Below are positions 6,475 to 13,089 of a stretch of DNA of 13,089 nucleotides, one piece after another. Numbering within the stretch: the stretch's first letter is position 1; each line of letters opens with the position of its first letter. Both the position numbers and the translations under genes were made by a program. Location of the stretch: contig CAMZLT010000022.1 of assembly GCA_947311745.1 (NCBI GenBank), forward strand, positions 1 through 13,089, written 5' to 3'. The notes under the pieces were generated by a model, which saw nothing but the letters and a program-made list of their open reading frames with translations, was not told the origin of the DNA and ran no database searches. Source of the stretch: an uncultured Flavobacteriaceae bacterium. Its GTDB lineage: Bacteria; Bacteroidota; Bacteroidia; Flavobacteriales; Flavobacteriaceae.

Positions 6475-8538
6475 ATGAATTCAGATAAGAAACAAAAATA
6501 TACCATAACTGCAGCATTACCATATACAAACGGAGCTGTTCATATTGGTCATTTAGCTGGAGTTTACGTTCCTGCAGATATATATGCACGATTTTTACGA
6601 TTAACCAATAACGATGTTTTATTTGTTTGCGGAAGCGATGAGCATGGTGTCCCTATTACTTTACGTGCTAAAAAAGAAGGTATTACTCCGCAGCAAGTAG
6701 TAGATAAATACCATAAAGTTATTAAAGATTCTTTTTCTGATTTTGGAATTTCATTTGATAATTACTCGCGTACTTCTGCTAAAATTCATCATAAAACAGC
6801 ATCTGATTTTTTTAAAAAATTATACGAAGATGGTAAGTTTTTAGAAGAAACCTCCGAGCAGTTATACGATGCAGTAGCAAATCAATATTTAGCAGATCGT
6901 TTTGTAATTGGTACTTGTCCAAAATGTGGTAATGACGAAAGTTATGGCGATCAATGCGAAAAATGTGGTACAAGTCATAATGCAACCGATTTGATTAATC
7001 CAAAATCGGCAATTACAGGCAATAAACCTTCCTTAAAGGAAACAAAACATTGGTATTTACCTTTAGATAAATACGAATCTTGGCTTAGAGAATGGATTGT
7101 TGATGGACACAAAAACGATTGGAAGACAAACGTTTTGGGTCAAGTAAAATCGTGGTTAGACGATGGTTTAAAACCACGAGCAGTAACTAGAGATTTAGAT
7201 TGGGGAATTCCTGTACCAGTAAAAGATGCAGAAGGAAAAGTCTTATATGTTTGGTTTGATGCACCAATAGGATATATTTCGGCAACTAAAGAATGGGCAG
7301 AAAAAACAGGTAAAAATTGGGAACCTTATTGGAAAGATACAGATACTAAATTGGTTCATTTTATAGGTAAAGACAATATTGTTTTTCATTGTATTATATT
7401 TCCTGCAATGCTTAAAGCAGAAGGAAGTTATATTTTACCGGAAAATGTTCCTGCAAACGAATTTTTAAATTTAGAAGGAAATAAAATTTCTACTTCAAAA
7501 AATTGGGCAGTTTGGTTGCACGAATACTTACAAGATTTTCCAAATAAGCAAGATGTTTTACGTTATGTTTTAACCGCAAATGCTCCTGAAACAAAAGATA
7601 ATGATTTTACTTGGAAAGATTTTCAAGCACGAAACAATAACGAATTGGTTGCTATTTTAGGTAATTTTATAAATAGAGTTGTAGTTTTAACCAACAAATA
7701 TTACAACGGAATTGTACCAAAACCAAACGAATTTTTAGATATCGATAACCAAACTTTAGAAACTTTAAGATTGTTTCCAAAACGAATAAGCAAGTCTATT
7801 ACCCGTTATCGTTTTAGAGAAGCATTAAGCGAAATGATGCAAGTTGCACGTTTAGGGAATAAATATTTAGCAGATGAAGAGCCTTGGAAAAAAATAAAAG
7901 TAGATGCAGAACGAACAAAAACTATTATGTATGTTGCTTTACAAATTGCAAGTTCGTTAAGTGTTTTAACCGAGCCTTTTTTACCATTTACGGCAACAAA
8001 ACTTAAAGCAATTTTAAATATTACAGAAAATTTAAAGTGGAATGATGTTACAAATAACTCTGTTTTATTAGCAACAAACCACCAAATAAATAAAGCAGAA
8101 TTGCTATTTTCTAAGGTTGAAGATGCAGATATTGCACAACAAATTGCAAAATTAGAGGCTACAAAAAAGCAAAATGAACAAGAAAATAAAGTAGTTTTAC
8201 CTCAAAAAGAAACAATTTCTTTTACAGATTTTACTAAATTAGATATTCGAATTGGAACTATTTTAGAAGCAGAAAAAGTGCCAAAAACAAAGAAATTATT
8301 AAAATTATTAGTAGATGTTGGTATTGATAAACGAATTATTGTAAGCGGAATTGCTGAAAGTTTTTCACCTGAAAGTGTTGTAGGACAGAAAGTTACGGTA
8401 CTTATTAACCTTGATTCTAGAAAAATAAGAGGTATAGAAAGCCAAGGAATGATATTAATGACAGACACAAAAGATGGTAAATTAGCTTTTGTAGAACCTG
8501 AAAAAAGTGCCGTAAATAACGGAGAAAGTGTCAGTTAA
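6475..8538 (+). CDS. metG: Methionine-tRNA ligase with fused C-terminal tRNA-binding domain
   Basis: Class I aminoacyl-tRNA synthetase that charges tRNA-Met in the cytoplasm. The Rossmann catalytic domain has PYTNGAVHIGHLAG with HIGH at 23-26 and a zinc knuckle CPKCG...CEKCG (Cys148, 151, 161, 164). The second signature is KISTS (337-341) in place of the textbook KMSKS, which to my knowledge is common in this phylum. An alpha-helical anticodon-binding domain follows (about 385-545). Residues about 583-687 are an EMAP-II/Trbp111-type OB-fold (FTKLDIRIGTILEAEKVP, ISGIAESFSPE-like region, RGIESQGMIL) that improves tRNA binding and dimerises. A Lys/Gln-rich linker (about 550-580) joins them. The length of 687 aa is normal for the dimeric form. 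The start is supported by the promoter directly upstream. Probably monocistronic. Confidence 0.98.
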   Translation: MNSDKKQKYTITAALPYTNGAVHIGHLAGVYVPADIYARFLRLTNNDVLFVCGSDEHGVPITLRAKKEGITPQQVVDKYHKVIKDSFSDFGISFDNYSRTSAKIHHKTASDFFKKLYEDGKFLEETSEQLYDAVANQYLADRFVIGTCPKCGNDESYGDQCEKCGTSHNATDLINPKSAITGNKPSLKETKHWYLPLDKYESWLREWIVDGHKNDWKTNVLGQVKSWLDDGLKPRAVTRDLDWGIPVPVKDAEGKVLYVWFDAPIGYISATKEWAEKTGKNWEPYWKDTDTKLVHFIGKDNIVFHCIIFPAMLKAEGSYILPENVPANEFLNLEGNKISTSKNWAVWLHEYLQDFPNKQDVLRYVLTANAPETKDNDFTWKDFQARNNNELVAILGNFINRVVVLTNKYYNGIVPKPNEFLDIDNQTLETLRLFPKRISKSITRYRFREALSEMMQVARLGNKYLADEEPWKKIKVDAERTKTIMYVALQIASSLSVLTEPFLPFTATKLKAILNITENLKWNDVTNNSVLLATNHQINKAELLFSKVEDADIAQQIAKLEATKKQNEQENKVVLPQKETISFTDFTKLDIRIGTILEAEKVPKTKKLLKLLVDVGIDKRIIVSGIAESFSPESVVGQKVTVLINLDSRKIRGIESQGMILMTDTKDGKLAFVEPEKSAVNNGESVS

Positions 8539-8544
8539 AAATTT

Positions 8545-8654
8545 AAAAAGTGTTAAATTATATAAGAATTTCGTAATAAAAAAAGAAAATATTTGTTGAT
8601 TTCAATTAAATATGTATCTTTGCAGCGTTAAATTTTTTAAATTTAACACTTTTT
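8545..8654 (+). repeat. 15-bp inverted repeat around the intergenic promoter downstream of metG
   Basis: Bases 8545-8559 (AAAAAGTGTTAAATT) and 8640-8654 are exact reverse complements 80 bases apart. On a metG read-through transcript they can pair, ending in a T-rich tail (TTTTTCTTTTT), which might act as a metG terminator. The right arm overlaps the shorter hairpin 8627-8635/8639-8647, so the two structures exclude each other. Confidence 0.5.
8593..8622 (+). promoter_or_regulatory. Strong promoter in the metG downstream region (TTG and TATCTTTG)
   Basis: TTG at 8593-8595, a 19-base spacer, and the -7 box TATCTTTG at 8615-8622 followed by CA. This is the best full match to the flavobacterial promoter pattern in the window. 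It points to a short transcribed region that ends at the terminator 8672-8704, with no plus-strand gene downstream. Confidence 0.65.
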
Positions 8655-8704
8655 CTTTTTCATAGCAATTTCCCATTCGTAGCAATACGAATGGGTTTTT
8701 TTTT
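8628..8704 (+). ncRNA. Putative small RNA of about 75 nt
   Basis: The region lies between a consensus promoter (8593-8622) and a strong intrinsic terminator (8672-8704) on the same strand, and no plus-strand gene follows, since the next gene is on the minus strand. The predicted RNA begins with a hairpin (9-bp stem 8627-8635/8639-8647), then has a pyrimidine-rich single strand (CTTTTTCTTTTTC), then TAGCAAT (8663-8669), and ends in the terminator stem whose loop repeats TAGCAAT across 8680-8686. No meaningful ORF fits. I do not recognise the family with certainty; it should be compared with flavobacterial RNA families in Rfam. An alternative is that this is only a decayed leader left from a lost downstream gene. 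Confidence 0.5.
8672..8704 (+). terminator. Intrinsic terminator (10-bp stem, GCAA loop, T9)
   Basis: CCCATTCGTA (8672-8681), tetraloop GCAA, TACGAATGGG (8686-8695), then nine T's (8696-8704). The perfect stem with a GNRA tetraloop and a long T-run is the clearest terminator in the window. It works only on the plus strand; the minus side has no T-run after the stem, so it does not serve the MOSC gene that ends at 8731. Confidence 0.88.
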
Positions 8705-8730
8705 ATAAATAAATTTAAAATAGCTACTTT

Positions 8731-9369
8731 TTATTTTAATTTACGCTCAATATCTGCCTTTAATTTTGTGGACAAATCTGTCATTTTTAAGGCTTTTTCA
8801 ATTAAAATTGAATTCAATTTATTAGTTGTGAACAACGAATATACTTCTGCTAAAGTTAAATTATCATCATTTCTATCTAATAATTTTAAGGTATTATTAG
8901 TAAAAACGGCACCTTCTTGTAATACTCTAAAATAACTTCCTGAAAAAGTTGTGTGTAAAAATTGCTTTACTATATTTTGTGATTTAAACCGAATACCTAA
9001 AGTGCTACACGGTAATCTTGGTTGTGAAACTTGAATAATAGCATTACCAACTTTAAAGATGTCGCCAATTTTTATTGCTGTTTCATTAAAATTAATTAGT
9101 GTTAAATTTTCACCAAACATTCCGTTTTCAAAGGTTAAATTTGGATATAATTTTTTAAAATATGCATAGTGATCTAGAGAAAAAGCATACACTGCCATAT
9201 TTTCTCCTCCATGATATTTTCTATCAATTACTACATCTTTCTTAACATCTTTTTTACCTAAAAAGATAGAATTATTTATGGGTTTTTTAAATATTCCTGT
9301 ATAACGCTCTTTACCTTTCCAAGTAATTTTTTGTTGTTTGGCTATATTTACAGAAACTATTTTTATCAC
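8731..9369 (-). CDS. MOSC domain-containing protein (YiiM type)
   Basis: MOSC proteins are molybdenum-cofactor-associated sulfur carriers; YiiM relatives reduce N-hydroxylated compounds using Moco. Visible blocks are KYHGGENMAVYAF (51-63), GMFGENLT (83-90), GDIFKVGNAIIQVSQPRLPC (102-121, with the conserved Cys121 as the likely Moco/sulfur ligand) and a C-terminal helical segment (about 170-212) matching the YiiM three-helix extension. At 212 residues it is close to the E. coli relative in length. The start is GTG at 9369, since no ATG is available and IKIVSVNIA is the expected N-terminus. It follows the deoxynucleoside kinase gene by 36 bases on the same strand with no -7 box in the gap, so the two may be co-transcribed. 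No signal peptide. The substrate is unknown. Confidence 0.93.
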   Translation of the reverse strand: MIKIVSVNIAKQQKITWKGKERYTGIFKKPINNSIFLGKKDVKKDVVIDRKYHGGENMAVYAFSLDHYAYFKKLYPNLTFENGMFGENLTLINFNETAIKIGDIFKVGNAIIQVSQPRLPCSTLGIRFKSQNIVKQFLHTTFSGSYFRVLQEGAVFTNNTLKLLDRNDDNLTLAEVYSLFTTNKLNSILIEKALKMTDLSTKLKADIERKLK

Positions 9370-9405
9370 TTAGGTGTTTTTTAAACAAGTTTAGATGTAA
9401 TATAT

Positions 9406-10020
9406 TTAGAATAAACCATTAATTTCACCATCAATCTTATTAATTATAACACCTAAATCTTCTTGATTTTCTACAAAATCAAGATTGTTTACATCAATAA
9501 TTAATAAATTACCTTTATCATAATTTGTAATCCAAGCTTCGTATCTTTCGTTTAATCTACTTAAATAATCAATACTAATACTATTTTCGTAATCTCTACC
9601 ACGTTTGTGTATTTGACCAACTAAAGTTTGGATATCAGCACGTAAATAAATTAATAAATCTGGTGGTGTAACTAAGTTTTCCATTAATTCAAAAAGGGAA
9701 GAGTAATTACTAAAATCACGATTAGTCATTAAACCCATTCCGTGTAAATTCGGGGCAAAAATATGTGCATCTTCATAAATAGTACGATCTTGAATAATAT
9801 CATTTCCTGTTTTGCGAAGTTCTAAAATTTGACGAAATCTAGAATTTAAAAAATAAATTTGTAGGTTAAAAGACCAACGTTCCATTTCGCCATAAAAATC
9901 ATCTAAATACGGGTTTTCATCTACCGATTCGTAATGTGGTTTCCATTTGTAATGTTTTGCTAATAATTTAGTTAGAGTAGTTTTTCCTGCTCCGATATTT
10001 CCTGCAATTGCTACGTGCAT
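9406..10020 (-). CDS. Deoxynucleoside kinase
   Basis: Phosphorylates deoxynucleosides in the salvage pathway using ATP; cytoplasmic. The P-loop is GNIGAGKTT (7-15). ESVDENPYL (31-39) contains the catalytic acidic residue region, QDRTIYEDAHIF (77-88) is the DRS-type substrate/catalytic motif with Thr in place of Ser, and KRGRDYE (139-145) is the arginine LID that binds phosphates. The 204-residue length is normal for the dAK/dGK group. Purine versus pyrimidine specificity cannot be fixed from motifs. On the minus strand an imperfect -7 box (TACTTTAG, 10050-10057) lies 29 bases before the ATG. It is upstream of the MOSC gene and downstream of the S41-like gene (80-base gap). Confidence 0.95.
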   Translation of the reverse strand: MHVAIAGNIGAGKTTLTKLLAKHYKWKPHYESVDENPYLDDFYGEMERWSFNLQIYFLNSRFRQILELRKTGNDIIQDRTIYEDAHIFAPNLHGMGLMTNRDFSNYSSLFELMENLVTPPDLLIYLRADIQTLVGQIHKRGRDYENSISIDYLSRLNERYEAWITNYDKGNLLIIDVNNLDFVENQEDLGVIINKIDGEINGLF

Positions 10021-10100
10021 GTATTTAGGTTTTGTTGATTTATTATTTGCTAAAGTACAGATTTTTTCTTGTAATTTTAAAATAATTATTGACGAATACT

Positions 10101-11378
10101 TTATTTAAAACTTAAAGCAGTTTCTAAAGATAAATCTACTCCATTTTTATAATGGTTTAACGAGTAAAAAACAGGTTTATCTATTTTTAAGGAATACAAT
10201 TTTTGATGATTTTTTGGTATTTTAATCTTTACTTTGGTGTTTTTAAGTCTAAAAATTTTAATAAAATCCGAATTTTCTAAAGTCCCAACACAAGTATTTC
10301 CGATAATAATTGGTTTAAATTTTTGAGATAAGGTTAAAATATATTGCAAACTAGCATTGTTTGTTTGATGATTTACTAAAATAACTAATTTCTTTTTCTT
10401 ATGTAATCGTTTTATATTCTTAATGGTTTTTATTAATCTTTTTAAATGAAAGGTGTTACCAATAGTATTGTTTCTAAAATCAAGTATTAATTTTCGGTAT
10501 CGTTTTTTTTGAAATTTTTGTTCTATTTTTTCCAAAACTGGTGTGTAATTTGGTGAATTGTACACTTTTTCTATTGAAATTTGATATTTTCTTGCCAATT
10601 TTAAAGTTGAAATCTTTATGGAATCCTTCATTTTATTAAAATATTCTCTACTTAATAAGACACGGTGTTTGTAATATACTTGTTTTCCAAAATTAATGCC
10701 ATACGTCCAAAACCATTTGTTGGGATATTTTGTAGAAAAAGAGTTTGTTTTAATACCTATTTTAGATATATTTTCATTTAAAACGGAATCTTTTTTATGT
10801 AAATAAATAGTATGTTTAATTTTATTTTTGAGTATAAAAGTTAAAGCAATGCTATCTTTTTTTGAAATGTTTAAATATGATAAAATAGCTGTTTTATTTA
10901 TTTTTTTAGCAGTAGTTTTATTAAGTAAAATAGAATTTGGTAAATAATATATTTTTTTAATTCGCCCCTTAATTTTTAAAATCGATAGATTATCTATGGC
11001 AACAAGTTCTTTTTCTAATAAATAATTATATTCTTTTTTTATTTTAGTTAGGTAGTATTTATTGCGAAATTCTTTTACTTGAAAAGGCAAAGTATCTCTA
11101 TTTTTAGAAATTATTTTTAAATTAAATTCTTTAAATTTTGATAAAATAGATTGTATTTTTAATTCAAAAAATGTTGTATCGCCTTTATATATAGATTTTT
11201 CTAAGGTATTCAGATCCTTTATAAAAGCATTTTTTTTGTAAATTCTGAATAGTGTTCCTTTTTTTAAAAGTTCTTTTTTTAAGCTGTCTAAATCTTTTAT
11301 ATACTGTGATATACTTATTTTTTGAGCAGAAATAAATAAGTAGGATAGACTAAAACATAGTAAACATATTTTTTTCAT
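10101..11378 (-). CDS. Secreted S41-peptidase-like protein, catalytic residues apparently lost
   Basis: 425 residues, starting with a signal peptide (MKKICLLCFSLSYLFISAQ, cleavage near SA|Q), so periplasmic or membrane-associated. The middle (about 20-290) is Lys/Ile/Asn-rich with no domain I recognise. The C-terminal part follows the S41/tail-specific protease layout: KLILDFRNNTIGN (296-308) matches the LDLRxNxGG strand, LVILVNHQTNNASLQYI (331-347) sits where the catalytic Ser (SASxE-type) belongs, IIIGNTCVGT (357-366) is at the GxxTxG loop, and VDLSLETAL (414-422) is the usual C-terminal helix. At the Ser position I read Asn (N-A-S-L), and the expected Lys in the GxxTxG loop is Thr, so it is probably a pseudo-peptidase. 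Alignment by eye only. A 7-bp inverted repeat (11379-11385/11400-11406) lies just upstream of the ATG, in the 5' leader. A weak TACTTTTA box (11406-11413) could serve as its promoter. Confidence 0.75.
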   Translation of the reverse strand: MKKICLLCFSLSYLFISAQKISISQYIKDLDSLKKELLKKGTLFRIYKKNAFIKDLNTLEKSIYKGDTTFFELKIQSILSKFKEFNLKIISKNRDTLPFQVKEFRNKYYLTKIKKEYNYLLEKELVAIDNLSILKIKGRIKKIYYLPNSILLNKTTAKKINKTAILSYLNISKKDSIALTFILKNKIKHTIYLHKKDSVLNENISKIGIKTNSFSTKYPNKWFWTYGINFGKQVYYKHRVLLSREYFNKMKDSIKISTLKLARKYQISIEKVYNSPNYTPVLEKIEQKFQKKRYRKLILDFRNNTIGNTFHLKRLIKTIKNIKRLHKKKKLVILVNHQTNNASLQYILTLSQKFKPIIIGNTCVGTLENSDFIKIFRLKNTKVKIKIPKNHQKLYSLKIDKPVFYSLNHYKNGVDLSLETALSFK

Positions 11379-11414
11379 AACATAGCAATTTTATGAAATC
11401 TATGTTAAAAGTAC

Positions 11415-11451
11415 AAAAAAAGTGGATTAAATTATAATTTAATCCACTTTT
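11415..11451 (-). terminator. Intrinsic terminator of sodA (34-bp perfect palindrome)
   Basis: Bases 11418-11451 form a perfect palindrome (AGTGGATTAAATT...AATTTAATCCACT core). On the minus strand the stem is followed by a T-run made by the A's at 11415-11421. It lies 22 bases past the sodA stop. The palindrome is symmetrical, so it could also affect plus-strand transcription, though no plus-strand gene needs it. Confidence 0.85.
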
Positions 11452-11472
11452 AAACAGGTATAAATTGTGTTT

Positions 11473-12078
11473 TTATTTTGCTTCTGCGTATCTGCGTTCT
11501 ACTTCATTCCAGTTAATTACGTTAAAAAACGCTTGAATATAATCTGGTCTTTTGTTTTGAAATTTAAGATAATAAGCATGTTCCCAAACATCCAATCCTA
11601 AAATTGGTGTTCCTGAGCAACCAACATTAGGCATTAAAGGGTTGTCTTGGTTTGGTGTAGAACATACTTCTAATTTCCCGTCTTTAACAACAAGCCAAGC
11701 CCATCCTGAACCAAATCTTGTTCCTGCAGCTTTTGCGAATACTTCTTTAAAAGCATCAAATGAACCAAAAGTACTTTCAATAGCATCTTTTAATTCCCCT
11801 GATAATCTACCTTTATTACTTGGGTTCATTACTGTCCAAAATAAACTATGGTTATAAAACCCTCCACCATTATTTCTAACAGCAGCATTATTCATATCTA
11901 GATTTTCTAAAATTTCGTTTATTGATTTATTTTCAAGATTAGTTCCTGCAATTGCATTATTTAGATTGTTTGTGTACCCTTGGTGATGTTTTGTATGGTG
12001 AATTTCCATAGTTTGTGCATCAATATTTGGTTCTAAAGCATCGTATGCGTAACCTAATTCTGGTAATTTAAAAGCCAT
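11473..12078 (-). CDS. sodA: Superoxide dismutase (Mn/Fe family)
   Basis: Converts superoxide to oxygen and peroxide. The metal ligands are His27 (in MEIHHTKHHQGY), His77 (GGGFYNHSLFW), Asp163 and His167 (DVWEHAYYLKF). The C-terminal dimer region INWNEVERRY is present. Gln144 in TPNQDNP occupies the Mn-type position, and the Fe-type Gln before NH is absent (GGGFYNH), so manganese or cambialistic use is predicted. There is no signal peptide, so it is cytoplasmic. The 201-residue length is normal. Upstream on the minus strand are a -7 box (12110-12117) and a TTG 22 bases before it, and downstream is a clear terminator, so it is probably monocistronic. Confidence 0.97.
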   Translation of the reverse strand: MAFKLPELGYAYDALEPNIDAQTMEIHHTKHHQGYTNNLNNAIAGTNLENKSINEILENLDMNNAAVRNNGGGFYNHSLFWTVMNPSNKGRLSGELKDAIESTFGSFDAFKEVFAKAAGTRFGSGWAWLVVKDGKLEVCSTPNQDNPLMPNVGCSGTPILGLDVWEHAYYLKFQNKRPDYIQAFFNVINWNEVERRYAEAK

Positions 12079-12109
12079 AATTATATGTTTTAATGATTAA
12101 TTTCTGTTA

Positions 12110-12142
12110 CAAATTTAATAAGATTTGCTATATCAATTGCAA
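12110..12142 (-). promoter_or_regulatory. Promoter of sodA (TTG and TAAATTTG on the minus strand)
   Basis: On the minus strand the -7 box TAAATTTG (12117 to 12110) is preceded by TTG (12142 to 12140) with a 22-base spacer. A second TTG (12136 to 12134) would give 16. The predicted leader to the ATG at 12078 is about 25 bases. Confidence 0.55.
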
Positions 12143-12192
12143 TTATTATATAAAATAAATCTATGGTTCTATTAATTGAGTTTATACTGTAT

Positions 12193-12232
12193 AAAAAAAG
12201 GGTGAAAATATTAAATATTTCACCCTTTTTTT
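12193..12232 (-). terminator. Intrinsic terminator between the outer membrane protein gene and sodA
   Basis: A 15-bp stem (12193-12207 with 12218-12232, core GGGTGAAA/TTTCACCC) with a 10-base loop. A-runs and T-runs flank both sides, so it can work in either direction. It lies 17 bases past the stop of the minus-strand outer membrane protein gene, which it most likely terminates, insulating it from sodA. Confidence 0.85.
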
Positions 12233-12248
12233 ATAATTAAAATTTTTA

Positions 12249-13004
12249 TTACCTTCTTCTACCGCCATCTAAATGGAATACTGCTCCAAATCTAAAAGAA
12301 ACGGTAGAATCGTTACTTTTATCTCCTGGAACTTCAGGGTCTAAACCGTCTATTCTATCTGATAAGAAAGAACGCATATTCATTTCAAGAACTAAATCTA
12401 CATCATCTAAAGAGTATCGAGTCCCTACACCATACGAGAAAGATAAAGCGGATTGTTTTTCTAAAAATATCTTTTGGTCTCCTGTAACATATACAGAAGG
12501 GATTGGCATGGATGAATTGACATCGGGACTTGCCCAAGACATAGAAATACCTGTTAATAAGTATGGTTTAAGTTTTGAAGCATTTCTTGTTATTGAACTA
12601 ATATAAATTTCACTGATTAGACCTAAATTGGTAATTTTAGTTTCTCCTTTCATTGCTTCGAAGTTTGCATATTCAGGATGTGTGTCTTTAATAGGAATCG
12701 GATTGTGGTCTAATTTTATTTTAGCATAAGAAAACTCTATTCTCTCTTTAACATGATCTGCTAAAGTTGAGAAAAAATTAGAACGATATCTAGAGTCGGA
12801 AAAGTCCATAACATAGGCTATTCCAAATCCTATTCCTACATTTGAAGAGGAACTCTTAAAATTATCTGCTTCACCATAATCTCCTTGAAAAAAGGTTGGT
12901 CCTAAATACACACCTACTTCGCCGTTTACAATAGTGCTTTGTGCGGAAATCTTACTAAAAGAAATTGCAAAAATCATTAATAAGGCATATTTTAATACTT
13001 TCAT
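12249..13004 (-). CDS. Outer membrane beta-barrel-like protein (resembles THC0290_0291 family)
   Basis: 251 residues with a signal peptide (residues 1-21, MKVLKYALLMIFAISFSKISA then QST). The mature protein begins with GEVGVYLGPTFFQGDYGEADNFKS-like sequence, in which EVGVYLGPTFFQGDYGE resembles the N-terminal signature I associate with the flavobacterial THC0290_0291 family. Alternating hydrophobic/polar strands follow, e.g. SFSYGVGTRYSL and VLEMNMRSFLSDR, and the last strand is VSFRFGAVFHL, typical of small outer membrane barrels. It ends in a basic tail DGGRRR rather than directly at an aromatic residue. Function is not known for the family. A -7 box lies 30 bases upstream and a terminator follows, so it is a single-gene unit. 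Confidence 0.8.
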   Translation of the reverse strand: MKVLKYALLMIFAISFSKISAQSTIVNGEVGVYLGPTFFQGDYGEADNFKSSSSNVGIGFGIAYVMDFSDSRYRSNFFSTLADHVKERIEFSYAKIKLDHNPIPIKDTHPEYANFEAMKGETKITNLGLISEIYISSITRNASKLKPYLLTGISMSWASPDVNSSMPIPSVYVTGDQKIFLEKQSALSFSYGVGTRYSLDDVDLVLEMNMRSFLSDRIDGLDPEVPGDKSNDSTVSFRFGAVFHLDGGRRR

Positions 13005-13033
13005 AGTTTTGATTTTTTTACTGTTTTAAAAAG

Positions 13034-13041
13034 CAAATATA
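13034..13041 (-). promoter_or_regulatory. -7 promoter box of the outer membrane protein gene (TATATTTG on the minus strand)
   Basis: Perfect TAnnTTTG match on the minus strand, followed by C, 30 bases upstream of the ATG at 13004. No TTG is visible at the usual -33 spacing within the window. Confidence 0.5.
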
Positions 13042-13089
13042 TTATTTTTTGTTCATAAATAAATATTTTTTTCTACTTTTTTATATAAA

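Noticed and set aside
7483..7497. KISTS instead of KMSKS in MetRS as a sign of an inactive or unusual enzyme
   Set aside because: To my knowledge the substitution is common in Bacteroidota MetRS, and all other motifs (HIGH, zinc knuckle, tRNA-binding domain) are intact.
11642..11857. 71-codon plus-strand frame within sodA
   Set aside because: Antisense shadow of the conserved SOD coding sequence.

Overview
This AT-rich window carries a dense set of core chromosomal genes from a member of the Bacteroidota, most likely Flavobacteriaceae. The support is the Bacteroidota promoter -7 box (TAnnTTTG) upstream of many genes, the near absence of Shine-Dalgarno sequences, family-typical proteins (VGINT-type surface protein, MetRS with a fused tRNA-binding domain, YiiM-type MOSC protein, THC0290_0291-like outer membrane protein) and signal peptides ending in SA|Q. 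I see no rRNA, tRNA, CRISPR array, prophage or full-length transposase.

Layout. Bases 1-631 hold the probable tail of an upstream gene (stop at 74) and then non-coding DNA with a perfect 25-bp inverted repeat. Bases 632-1975 encode a secreted, tail-fibre-like surface protein that is split by one in-frame TAA. hflX (2268-3488, minus) is divergent from an endonuclease/exonuclease/phosphatase-family gene (3569-4534) that overlaps dprA (to 5624). Convergent to dprA is a SpoU/TrmH-family RNA methyltransferase (5800-6336, minus). A small TTAA-flanked inverted-repeat element sits exactly between those two genes. metG (6475-8538) is followed by a compact promoter-hairpin-terminator cassette that looks like a small RNA gene. 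Then come five minus-strand genes: a MOSC protein (8731-9369), a deoxynucleoside kinase (9406-10020), a degenerate S41-peptidase-like secreted protein (10101-11378), sodA (11473-12078) and an outer membrane beta-barrel-like protein (12249-13004).

How the genes relate. Most are independent housekeeping functions: ribosome rescue or GTPase activity (HflX), translation (MetRS, SpoU methyltransferase), nucleotide salvage (dNK), oxidative stress (SodA), and DNA uptake and recombination (DprA). The likely co-transcribed pairs are the EEP gene with dprA (short overlap) and the dNK gene with the MOSC gene (36-bp gap). sodA and the outer membrane gene each end in a clear intrinsic terminator and are probably single transcription units.

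I do not see a multi-gene novel system. The points most worth checking are the TTAA-flanked MITE-like element at 5621-5803, the putative sRNA at about 8628-8704, the nonsense-interrupted surface protein, and the S41-like protein that appears to lack its catalytic residues.
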